A stretch of DNA of 18,325 bases from Candidatus Gastranaerophilales bacterium (GTDB lineage Bacteria; Cyanobacteriota; Vampirovibrionia; Gastranaerophilales; Gastranaerophilaceae). The notes under the pieces are model-generated. The model saw nothing but the letters and a program-made list of their open reading frames with translations, was not told the origin of the DNA and searched no databases. The stretch is from contig CAJUPC010000032.1 of the NCBI GenBank assembly GCA_910588555.1, forward strand, positions 1 to 18,325. Reading direction: 5' to 3'. Positions 12,926 to 18,325 of the stretch are shown piece after piece; position 1 is the first letter of the stretch, and the number at the start of each line of letters is the position of its first letter. A program made the translations under genes and the position numbers.

Positions 12926-13693
12926 TTATTCTTCAACTTTTTCTTCAACAGTAACGCCTGCGTCTTCAGCTTTAATAGCTTCAATTTTTCTTGTTTCAGC
13001 GTTTGCCTGTCTTAACTGTTTACCTTCCAAAACAGCGTCAGCCAATTTAGAAGTAATCAATTTGATAGAACGGATTGCATCATCGTTACCGGGGATGATG
13101 TAGTTAATTCCGTCCGGATCAGCATTAGTATCAGCCAAACAAATAACAGGGATGTTAAGTTTGTTAGCTTCTTGAATAGCGATATCTTCTTTTTTCTGGT
13201 CAACGATGAAGATTAAATCGGGTAATCCTCTCATTTCTTTAATACCGCCTAAAGTTTTGCTTAATTTACCTAATTCTCTGTTCAATTTAGCGATTTCTTT
13301 TTTAGGTAATTTTTCAGCGTGACCTGAATTGATAAAATCTTCCAATTCACGAAGTTTATTAACACGGCCTCTGATAGTTTCGAAGTTAGTCATCATACCG
13401 CCTAACCATCTTCTGTTGATGTAATAAGCGCCTGATCTTACAGCTTCCTCTGCAACTACTTCAGCTGCCTGTTTTTTAGTACCTACGAACAAGATATTTT
13501 TACCGCGAGCGGCAAATTCTCTAACTACTGCATAAGCTTCATCAAGCAAATCAGTTGTTTTACGCAAGTCTAATACATAAATACCGTTTCTTGCACCGTA
13601 AATATACGGTTTCATTTTGGGGTTCCATCTTTGTGTTTGGTGACCGAAGTGTACACCTGCTTCTAAAAGTTCAATCATAGATGCTACCGGCAT
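12926..13693 (-). CDS. rpsB: 30S ribosomal protein S2
   Basis: S2 binds the 30S subunit between head and body and is needed with S1 for mRNA binding. The 255 residues are full length. Characteristic segments are LLEAGVHFGHQTQRWNPKM (9-27), YIYGARNGIYVLDL, NILFVGTKKQAAE, the Trp-containing INRRWLGGMMTNF, MRGLPDLIFIVD, and IPVICLADTNADPDGINYIIPGNDDAIRSI. The C-terminus is acidic. AAGGAG lies seven bases before the ATG. The gene heads rpsB-tsf and has an unusually long leader of about 150 bases that is GC-richer than the flanks, suggesting translational feedback. It is divergent from the four-winged-helix regulator gene at 13936. Confidence 0.98.
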   Translation of the reverse strand: MPVASMIELLEAGVHFGHQTQRWNPKMKPYIYGARNGIYVLDLRKTTDLLDEAYAVVREFAARGKNILFVGTKKQAAEVVAEEAVRSGAYYINRRWLGGMMTNFETIRGRVNKLRELEDFINSGHAEKLPKKEIAKLNRELGKLSKTLGGIKEMRGLPDLIFIVDQKKEDIAIQEANKLNIPVICLADTNADPDGINYIIPGNDDAIRSIKLITSKLADAVLEGKQLRQANAETRKIEAIKAEDAGVTVEEKVEE

Positions 13694-13848
13694 CGTTTTT
13701 CTCCTTTTGTTTTTAACTTATTGTACTACGGGCTATACTGTCTCATCCGGCTTAAAAGCAATAGGGGCTTTAATTCTGCCACGGACTAGGGCGAACCTAT
13801 CAGACCAGTGTAACCACTAATAAAATAACATAAACATACCTTTATGCA
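13694..13848 (-). promoter_or_regulatory. Long, probably structured leader of rpsB-tsf
   Basis: Between the inferred start near 13848 and the rpsB ATG lie about 155 bases. The part from 13731 to 13820 is near 50 percent GC, whereas the flanks are near 25 percent. Local hairpins on the minus strand are AGTG/CACT (13807-13818), GATAGG with CCTAGTC around TTCGC (13784-13801), and CTAT/ATAG closing a 32-base arm (13733-13764). No terminator-like T-run is present, so control would be at translation rather than transcription. Confidence 0.55.
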
Positions 13849-13854
13849 AATCTC

Positions 13855-13883
13855 ATTGTAAATTTGTCTTAACATACTCGCAA
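13855..13883 (-). promoter_or_regulatory. rpsB-tsf promoter
   Basis: On the minus strand TTGCGA (13878-13883), 17 bases, then TACAAT (13855-13860). The -35 box overlaps the left half of a GCAAA-N6-TTTGC palindrome (13880-13895). Confidence 0.65.
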
Positions 13884-13891
13884 AAAATAAT

Positions 13892-13920
13892 TTGCTGTTT
13901 TTTTATAAATAGTGTATTAT
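13892..13920 (+). promoter_or_regulatory. Promoter of the four-winged-helix regulator gene
   Basis: TTGCTG (13892-13897), a 17-base spacer and TATTAT (13915-13920). The start would fall near 13927, leaving only about 9 bases of leader. The -35 box overlaps the right half of the palindrome at 13880-13895. Confidence 0.55.
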
Positions 13921-13935
13921 TAATGAGGTATGTGT

Positions 13936-15051
13936 ATGGAATATGTTCTTCCGCAAAAATCTAAACTTAAACAAATTGAAATCAGCGAAATTAATAAAGA
14001 ACTTCCTGATTTAAAAAATATAACCGAACCCAAAGCTGTTGTTATTGCCAAATGGCTTATGGGGCGGATAGATAACGATACAAACATTAAACCAAACACA
14101 TTGTTACCGTCAAAACCTGATTTAGCATATCTTTTGGGAGTAAGTATCGGTACAATTCAAAACTCATTGAGATATATTGAAGATTTAGGATATGTTGAAT
14201 CAAAACAATGTATCGGAACAATTATTCGTGACAAAAACAATACTAATTACTCACTTAGAAAACTTACTTCCAAGCGTGAAATTACTATAAATGCAATAAA
14301 AAAATATATAAAAGACAAAAACTTAAGTGTTGGTGATAAACTGCCGTCATCAAGAAGTCTATCTGTTTCAATCGGATGTTCATCCAATACAACAAGACTT
14401 GCCCTTGAAAATCTTATGATGTGCAATATTATTGCCCAAAGCGAAAACGGATTTGCTATAAAATCTCTCAATTTTGAAGTTGAAAACAACACAAACGAAA
14501 CTCTTGTTAAAAAAGTTGAAAATGATTTGAAATCATTTATTACTCAGAAGCTTAAAGTCGGTGACAAAATTCCCGCTCATGCTGAATTATCGGAAATATT
14601 ATCTGTAAGTATTAAAACAATTCATGACGCATTAAAAGCCTTAATTGATGAAAAAATACTTCTTGCACGTCGCGGACGTTACGGAACAACGGTTATAAAA
14701 ATGCCGGAAGACAATTCAATTTCTCCCGACAAAGAAACATCTATTTTTGCCTCAGCACCTGAAACAGCTTTTTATTATTACGAAAAAACTCAAAACCATA
14801 TCAAAAAAATGATTGCAGAAAATTACAGTATCGGCGAAAAACTTCCATCGATAATCGAACTTTCCAAACAGCTTGATTTGAGTCCGAACACAATACGTAA
14901 AGCATTCCAAAACCTTGCAAAAGAGGGTTATCTGGCATTTTCACGCGGACGTTACGGCGGAACATTTGTAATAGACATACCTGAAACCGATGAACAAGCA
15001 TTCAAGTGGCTTGCCGTAAACCCGAAATACGCAGAAGTTTATAAGAATTAA
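13936..15051 (+). CDS. GntR-type regulator with four tandem winged-helix domains
   Basis: The 371-residue protein consists of four repeats of the GntR-type winged helix and has no recognisable effector-binding domain. Domain 1 is about residues 30-98 (LLPSKPDLAYLLGVSIGTIQ, YIEDLGYV). Domain 2 is about 115-178 (KLPSSRSLSVSIGCSSNT). Domain 3 is about 191-256 (KIPAHAELSEILSVSIKTI, RRGRYGTTV). Domain 4 is about 284-349 (KLPSIIELSKQLDLSPNTIR, SRGRYGGTFV). Domains 3 and 4 keep the fullest signature, while domain 2 has a degenerate wing. The last 22 residues form a short helix. GAGG seven bases before the ATG at 13936 decides the start over an ATG six bases earlier. A typical GntR regulator has one such domain plus a ligand domain. 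It is divergent from rpsB, and its 3' end overlaps the convergent 15048 gene by four bases. Its targets are unknown. Confidence 0.9.
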   Translation: MEYVLPQKSKLKQIEISEINKELPDLKNITEPKAVVIAKWLMGRIDNDTNIKPNTLLPSKPDLAYLLGVSIGTIQNSLRYIEDLGYVESKQCIGTIIRDKNNTNYSLRKLTSKREITINAIKKYIKDKNLSVGDKLPSSRSLSVSIGCSSNTTRLALENLMMCNIIAQSENGFAIKSLNFEVENNTNETLVKKVENDLKSFITQKLKVGDKIPAHAELSEILSVSIKTIHDALKALIDEKILLARRGRYGTTVIKMPEDNSISPDKETSIFASAPETAFYYYEKTQNHIKKMIAENYSIGEKLPSIIELSKQLDLSPNTIRKAFQNLAKEGYLAFSRGRYGGTFVIDIPETDEQAFKWLAVNPKYAEVYKN

Positions 15052-15317
15052 GGGCACAAACTTTCCCAATCAGGCTCGTCGTCCTCTTCTCCTGGTTCGA
15101 CAATATGTTCGCCGCTTTCAAGCATTATACGCAATGTCCATTTCAATTGCTCTTTATATTTTTCACGCGCTTTTTCGATGGTTTTAGCACAGAAAACAAA
15201 GCTTGGAATTTCTTGTATCTCAATATAGTGATAAGGATTTCCTTCAAAATCCAAATCTTCTCCCTCTATTAGGGTCCAATCCAAATTCAGATAGTATTCC
15301 AAATCTTTTTCTGACAT
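15048..15317 (-). CDS. HicB-like small protein without a HicA partner
   Basis: The 89 residues resemble the HicB partial RNase H fold. A leading strand pair with Trp (NLDWTLIEGEDLDFEGNPY) is followed by a strand IQEIPSFVFCAKT, then the helix IEKAREKYKEQLKWTLRIML and the exit ESGEHIVEPGEEDDEP, matching the HicB order strand, pel-like turn, helix, P-rich exit. HicB proteins usually neutralise an adjacent HicA toxin that is about 60 residues long with a double-stranded-RNA-binding fold. No such gene is adjacent. The ATG follows directly on the stop of the GerMN gene, with GGAAGG upstream, indicating translational coupling. The 3' end overlaps the convergent regulator gene by four bases. It may be a solitary domesticated member or unrelated with the same fold. 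Confidence 0.6.
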   Translation of the reverse strand: MSEKDLEYYLNLDWTLIEGEDLDFEGNPYHYIEIQEIPSFVFCAKTIEKAREKYKEQLKWTLRIMLESGEHIVEPGEEDDEPDWESLCP

Positions 15318-15920
15318 TTAACCTTCCAATGATTTATCATTTAACGGTTGTGTAATCATTATACCTTCACCGCCTATGACTTCTGCCTTGTTGCCGTCAA
15401 GATACAAATATACAGGTTTGTCTGTATTCATTTTTGCAGTCTTGATAATTTGATTAAGTCTTTTATAAATACTTTCTGTCCCCCCGCCCTGTTCAAATGT
15501 TGAATTCAAATTAATTACTACTTTATCAGCACTTTCGTTAATGGAAAGAATTCGAGTGCCCTGAGGGATTTCGGAATAAACACCTTTTGATTTTTCATTT
15601 TGTTTTGGGCCTGCAATTAAAGATTGAATTGCAAATTTAATTTTTGAACCGTCAACGTCTTTATCATATTCTCGATTTACTGCCTTGTAAACTTCTTCTT
15701 TGTTAGCGTTCTGCCCGATAAAATATATATTTACATAAACTTTTTCAACGGGCTCAGGTTTTTGGACGATTTCATTTCCGTTAGGGTCTTCCTTATTTGG
15801 AATAATTGGTCCTGATATATTATCATCATTATGATAAAGCATTCTCAAGCCCAAAATAGAGCATACTGCAACCATTATAACCGCTGTTACACCTAAAAAA
15901 ACTCTTTCGTCTTTACGCAT
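15318..15920 (-). CDS. Membrane-anchored GerMN-domain protein
   Basis: The 200-residue protein has a membrane-spanning helix at about 7-28 (VFLGVTAVIMVAVCSILGL) followed by a polar Pro-rich linker to about 58. A GerMN domain extends to about 192, with LIAGPKQNEKSKGVYSEIP, TRILSI, KVVINLNSTFEQGGGTESIY and VYLYLDG. GerMN domains were named from the sporulation protein GerM but are widespread in non-sporulating bacteria, including cyanobacteria, in envelope proteins of unclear function. The domain should face outside the membrane. AAGGAAT overlaps the end of the DUF2993 gene and lies before the ATG, three bases after that gene's stop, so the two are coupled. No other sporulation gene is in the window. 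Confidence 0.88.
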   Translation of the reverse strand: MRKDERVFLGVTAVIMVAVCSILGLRMLYHNDDNISGPIIPNKEDPNGNEIVQKPEPVEKVYVNIYFIGQNANKEEVYKAVNREYDKDVDGSKIKFAIQSLIAGPKQNEKSKGVYSEIPQGTRILSINESADKVVINLNSTFEQGGGTESIYKRLNQIIKTAKMNTDKPVYLYLDGNKAEVIGGEGIMITQPLNDKSLEG

Positions 15921-15923
15921 AAA

Positions 15924-16775
15924 TTATTCCTTATCTTTAAGAACTGTCATTCTGCCGTCAATTGTAATTTGTTTATCTTTAATTTTTACATTTTGAACGC
16001 TGACTTTTGCTTCTTTATTTTCCAATATTTTTGCTGAAAAATCAAGAGGGTTTATGTAATTTAATAATTTAGAAAACTTGTTAATATCAAGAGAAGAATT
16101 ATTTCCTGCAAAACTTGTATTAGCAAGCACAATTTTGCCGTTATCAACACACAAATCGGCAGAAAGAACAACTTCTTTTGTTTTTCTAACAAACGGCAAA
16201 TTGTATTTAATCACATAATACATTTTATTATTTTTTAATCTTACATAGGTCGAATTAACTTCAAAGAAGCCGCCTGCAAGCCTGTTTACATCACTAATTA
16301 AACGCCTGTAATCGGAAGAATTCATTGTTTTATTAATATCATCCTCGCTTATTGCTGCACTCATAGACATCGGAATATTTTCTTTTACAATAATATCACC
16401 TTTTTTGTTATCTACTATGTAGTTAAAATCACACAAAGTTTTTAAATGAAATGATGATATATAAACACCTTGCGCATTAACATCCTTACCCGTAATTTCA
16501 ATAGTTTTAAATCTTCCTGCTTTCAAGTCGCGAACGCTGTATGAATCAAGTTTAGCTTTAATACTCCCGCTGTTAAGTTCTTTTTTTATTGCTTTTTTTA
16601 TCAGTGCTCCGCCGATTTTTTCAGCAAGAAAATTTTGACAGGTCACAACGCTAAAAAATCTTGAAACACCTGATGTTAAACCATAAGCCGGTGTGCATTC
16701 AACATCACACTGAGCAAAACTTGTACAACCTGCTAATAATGTCAATATTAAAACAATCTTTTTCAAATTTTTCAT
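15924..16775 (-). CDS. DUF2993 (LmeA-like) lipoprotein
   Basis: The 283-residue protein starts with a basic-hydrophobic signal peptide and a lipobox LAGC at 14-17, so it is predicted to be lipid-modified on Cys17. The body matches the DUF2993/LmeA fold: repeated amphipathic beta strands and segments such as LKAGRFKTIEITGKDVNAQG, VYISSFHLKTLCDF, IPMSMSAAISEDDINKTM and the C-terminal IDGRMTVL. LmeA of mycobacteria binds phospholipid in mannan assembly, and cyanobacteria carry many uncharacterised members; a lipid-handling role is inferred only. Its ATG overlaps the truB stop by one base (TAATG). It precedes the GerMN gene by three bases. Placement with rbfA-truB is unusual and probably reflects shared transcription. 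Confidence 0.85.
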   Translation of the reverse strand: MKNLKKIVLILTLLAGCTSFAQCDVECTPAYGLTSGVSRFFSVVTCQNFLAEKIGGALIKKAIKKELNSGSIKAKLDSYSVRDLKAGRFKTIEITGKDVNAQGVYISSFHLKTLCDFNYIVDNKKGDIIVKENIPMSMSAAISEDDINKTMNSSDYRRLISDVNRLAGGFFEVNSTYVRLKNNKMYYVIKYNLPFVRKTKEVVLSADLCVDNGKIVLANTSFAGNNSSLDINKFSKLLNYINPLDFSAKILENKEAKVSVQNVKIKDKQITIDGRMTVLKDKE

Positions 16776-17611
16776 TATAAAAATACTTTCTTATTTTTTA
16801 TCTTATCTCCGTCAGCCACTCCGACTGCCGCTACGTTGTTATTATATACCAAAATAACATTACCTTTACTACCGGAATTTTTTACAGCCATACCATGACT
16901 TATTTTGTCCAAATCATTTTCATCAACTTCAACTTTTGGTAAATCCAGCATTTCAATTGGGTTTATAAGATTTGCTTGGACATCAATTCCGTCTAATTGA
17001 ACACTGTTCTCAACCCTAAATTTTCCAGCCTGCGTTCGCACCAATTTTACTAAATGCGCTCCGACACCCAGATTTTGTCCTAAATCATGTGCAATTGAGC
17101 GGATATATGTACCTTTTGAGCATTTAATCAAAATTTCTGCCTGCTGAGATTGTTCATTAAAACTTTTTAATTCGATTTTCTCAATTATGACTTTTCTCGG
17201 CTGAATTTCAACATCTTCACCATTTCTTGCATATTCATAAAGCTTTTTGCCTTTAACTTTTATTGCAGAATAAATCGGCGGAAGCTGTTCAATCTCACCT
17301 TGAAAAGAAGTTAAATCAATATCCTCAACAGTAATTTTTTTATCAGACGTAAAAGTTTTTTCGCCTTCAATATCATAAGTCGTTGTAGCTGCACCAAACT
17401 GAACTGTTGCAAGATATTCTTTGTCGTCTGCAAGAAATTCTATCAAGCGCGTAGCTTTTCCGATACAAACAGGCAAAACTCCTTCGGCAAACGGGTCAAG
17501 AGTTCCTGTGTGACCGATTTGTTTTATTTTTGTAATACGTCTTAAAACCGCAACAACATCATGCGATGTCATTCCGACAGGCTTGTAAATATTGAGAAAC
17601 CCAAAATTCAC
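16775..17611 (-). CDS. truB: tRNA pseudouridine(55) synthase TruB
   Basis: TruB isomerises U55 in the T loop of tRNA (EC 5.4.99.25) and also acts as an RNA chaperone. The 278 residues show the family signatures: INIYKPVGMTSHDVV-like opening (LNIYKPVGMTSHDVV at 6-20), GHTGTLDPFAEGVLPVCIG at 33-51 with catalytic D39, YSAIKVKGKKLYEYARNG near 118-135, and KCSKGTYIRSIAHDLG. The C-terminus is short compared with E. coli TruB (314) but within the range. The start is GTG at 17611, with GGAG 11 bases upstream inside the end of rbfA, three bases after the rbfA stop. Order rbfA-truB is conserved in many bacteria. Confidence 0.97.
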   Translation of the reverse strand: MNFGFLNIYKPVGMTSHDVVAVLRRITKIKQIGHTGTLDPFAEGVLPVCIGKATRLIEFLADDKEYLATVQFGAATTTYDIEGEKTFTSDKKITVEDIDLTSFQGEIEQLPPIYSAIKVKGKKLYEYARNGEDVEIQPRKVIIEKIELKSFNEQSQQAEILIKCSKGTYIRSIAHDLGQNLGVGAHLVKLVRTQAGKFRVENSVQLDGIDVQANLINPIEMLDLPKVEVDENDLDKISHGMAVKNSGSKGNVILVYNNNVAAVGVADGDKIKNKKVFL

Positions 17612-17614
17612 TTT

Positions 17615-17959
17615 TTACAGCTCTCCGCGAGAAATCTTATCAATAAGTTCGCTTACTCTTGAACCTTTTTCCAAAGAATCAGTATATACAAATTTTAATT
17701 CGGGAGTTAAGCGTAAACGAATGCGTTTTCCGACTTCGTAACGAATTTTCGGTGTACTTTTTTCAATAGTTTCCTTAGTTTTTTCCACCTGCTCAGGTGA
17801 ACCCAGAACACTGTAAATAACTTTTGCAAAAGAATTATCATGAGAAACTTCCACATCCAAAACAGACACAACACCTGCAAGTCCGCGAATTTCTTTTCTC
17901 AAGATATCAGAAATATCTCTCATCAATTCTTTTCTAACACGTTCGTTTCTTAAAGTCAT
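17615..17959 (-). CDS. rbfA: Ribosome-binding factor A
   Basis: RbfA binds the 30S subunit and assists 16S rRNA 5'-end maturation, especially in the cold. The 114 residues are typical of the KH-type family: LRNERVRKELMRDISDIL at 3-20, VVSVLDVEVSHDNSFAKVIYSVLG and the signature RIRLRLTPELKFVYTDSLEKG near 79-99. AAGGAG is six to eight bases before the ATG. It heads the rbfA-truB-DUF2993-GerMN-HicB-like operon. Its extended -10 promoter lies in the gap after the HTH gene at 18003. The usual upstream neighbour infB is not here. Confidence 0.96.
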   Translation of the reverse strand: MTLRNERVRKELMRDISDILRKEIRGLAGVVSVLDVEVSHDNSFAKVIYSVLGSPEQVEKTKETIEKSTPKIRYEVGKRIRLRLTPELKFVYTDSLEKGSRVSELIDKISRGEL

Positions 17960-17979
17960 AATTTTCTCCTTGTGCAGAA

Positions 17980-17988
17980 ATTATAACA
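17980..17988 (-). promoter_or_regulatory. rbfA operon promoter (extended -10)
   Basis: On the minus strand TGT precedes a perfect TATAAT (17980-17985), an extended -10 that can compensate for the poor -35 in the end of the upstream HTH gene. Start near 17973, about 14 bases before the rbfA ATG. Confidence 0.6.
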
Positions 17989-18002
17989 TAAAATAAAAAA
18001 TT

Positions 18003-18227
18003 TTACCGCCCCAATTGTATTTCGTCAATATCAATATAAATTCTATATCCCAAAATCTTGCAAATCATCTTCATTTCTGTATATCTCAAAGAATTATCAG
18101 CTAATTTATGAGAAAGCAAACTTTGCGAATAATTTTTACCGCTGATTTCAGTCATTTTCCTTGCAAGTTCGGTAAGCGTCATTCCCTTAGAAAAAAGCAT
18201 AATCTTAACTTCATCTTTTATATTCAT
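18003..18227 (-). CDS. Small Cro/C1-type helix-turn-helix protein
   Basis: The 74-residue protein is nearly all one helix-turn-helix domain of the Cro/C1 (XRE) family: LFSKGMTLTELARKMTEISG, then SLLSHKLADNSLRYTEMKMICKILGYRIYI. It has no dimerisation or ligand domain beyond this. No ribosome binding site precedes the ATG, but a perfect TATAAT ends six bases upstream, so the message is probably leaderless. It is divergent from a strong promoter that overlaps its own, so it likely regulates itself and the unseen rightward gene. It precedes rbfA by 43 bases but rbfA has its own -10 signal. Confidence 0.85.
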   Translation of the reverse strand: MNIKDEVKIMLFSKGMTLTELARKMTEISGKNYSQSLLSHKLADNSLRYTEMKMICKILGYRIYIDIDEIQLGR

Positions 18228-18233
18228 ATAACA

Positions 18234-18263
18234 ATTATAATTTGCATTGACAAGTTATGAAAA
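18234..18263 (-). promoter_or_regulatory. Promoter of the HTH gene, predicted leaderless start
   Basis: On the minus strand TTTTCA (18258-18263), 18 bases, then TATAAT (18234-18239). Only six bases separate the -10 from the ATG at 18227, so transcription would start at or next to the first codon. Confidence 0.55.
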
Positions 18264-18275
18264 ATATTGTATAAT
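18247..18275 (+). promoter_or_regulatory. Perfect-consensus promoter reading out of the window
   Basis: TTGACA (18247-18252), exactly 17 bases, TATAAT (18270-18275). It should start transcription near 18282, inside the left arm of the inverted repeat at 18276-18311. The gene it serves is beyond the right edge. Confidence 0.75.
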
Positions 18276-18311
18276 TATGAATAATATTCACAGATGTGTG
18301 TATTATTCATA
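18276..18311 (+). repeat. 11-bp inverted repeat at the start site of the rightward promoter
   Basis: TATGAATAATA (18276-18286) and TATTATTCATA (18301-18311) are perfect inverted copies around a 14-base centre. The position just after the -10 fits an operator, or a 5' end hairpin in the transcript. Confidence 0.6.
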
Positions 18312-18325
18312 CATAATTTAAAATA

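Noticed and set aside
13930..13935. ATG at 13930 as the start of the four-winged-helix regulator
   Set aside because: It is only one base after GAGG, too close for a ribosome binding site. The ATG at 13936 has the correct spacing.
15318..15920. Evidence for sporulation from the GerMN domain
   Set aside because: GerMN domains occur in many non-sporulating bacteria, and no other sporulation gene is present.
1..18325. Mobile element, prophage or CRISPR array
   Set aside because: No transposase, integrase, att-like direct repeats around a gene block or regularly spaced repeats were found. The single small Cro/C1-type gene is not enough to call a prophage.

Overview
The window is about 18.3 kb of AT-rich bacterial chromosome. 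It carries single-copy housekeeping genes for translation and transcription mixed with genes that look lineage-specific. EF-Tu, EF-Ts, S2, NusA, RimP, RbfA and TruB are all intact, and consensus -35/-10 promoters and intrinsic terminators are easy to see, so this is core chromosome. I see no transposase, integrase, tRNA, rRNA or CRISPR array. Low GC, a cyanobacterial-like EF-Tu, a DUF2993 lipoprotein next to a GerMN-domain protein, and coiled-coil proteins beginning MGMAASQARYL suggest a gut Melainabacteria/Gastranaerophilales (Vampirovibrionia) genome. That assignment is recognition from memory, not a database result.

Layout. (1) 1-760, plus strand: the tail of a HEAT-repeat-like gene, then a two-gene operon of small ribbon-helix-helix proteins ending in terminators. 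(2) 782-3999, minus strand: tuf with its own promoter, then rimP-nusA, whose short leader contains an intrinsic terminator. (3) 4023-5564, minus strand: a 513-residue low-complexity coiled-coil protein of unknown function. (4) 5565-6655, plus strand: a long intergenic region and a foldable leader in front of a corrinoid adenosyltransferase (cobO). (5) 6751-10381: four plus-strand genes and one convergent minus-strand gene that I cannot assign. Two of them (419 and 109 aa) share the same N- and C-terminal helical segments; a Gly/Ala-rich hydrophobic protein sits between them. (6) 10449-11966, plus strand: a stand-alone, diverged AICAR-transformylase domain followed by a dCMP deaminase-like gene. 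(7) 12008-13883, minus strand: rpsB-tsf behind a long, GC-richer leader. (8) 13892-15051, plus strand: a regulator made of four tandem GntR-type winged helices, divergent from rpsB, with a palindrome between the two promoters. (9) 15048-17988, minus strand: rbfA, truB, a DUF2993 lipoprotein, a GerMN membrane protein and a HicB-like protein, tightly coupled. (10) 18003-18325: a small Cro/C1-type HTH protein with a probable leaderless start, overlapped by a perfect-consensus promoter firing rightward out of the window across an 11-bp inverted repeat.

How it works together. The minus-strand housekeeping genes supply elongation factors, ribosome maturation factors and NusA. The canonical rimP-nusA-infB-rbfA-truB cluster is split here into rimP-nusA and rbfA-truB, with infB absent from the window. 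The best candidates for undescribed biology are the coiled-coil family in region 5, the four-winged-helix regulator, the probable NusA attenuator, and the diverged PurH-like protein.
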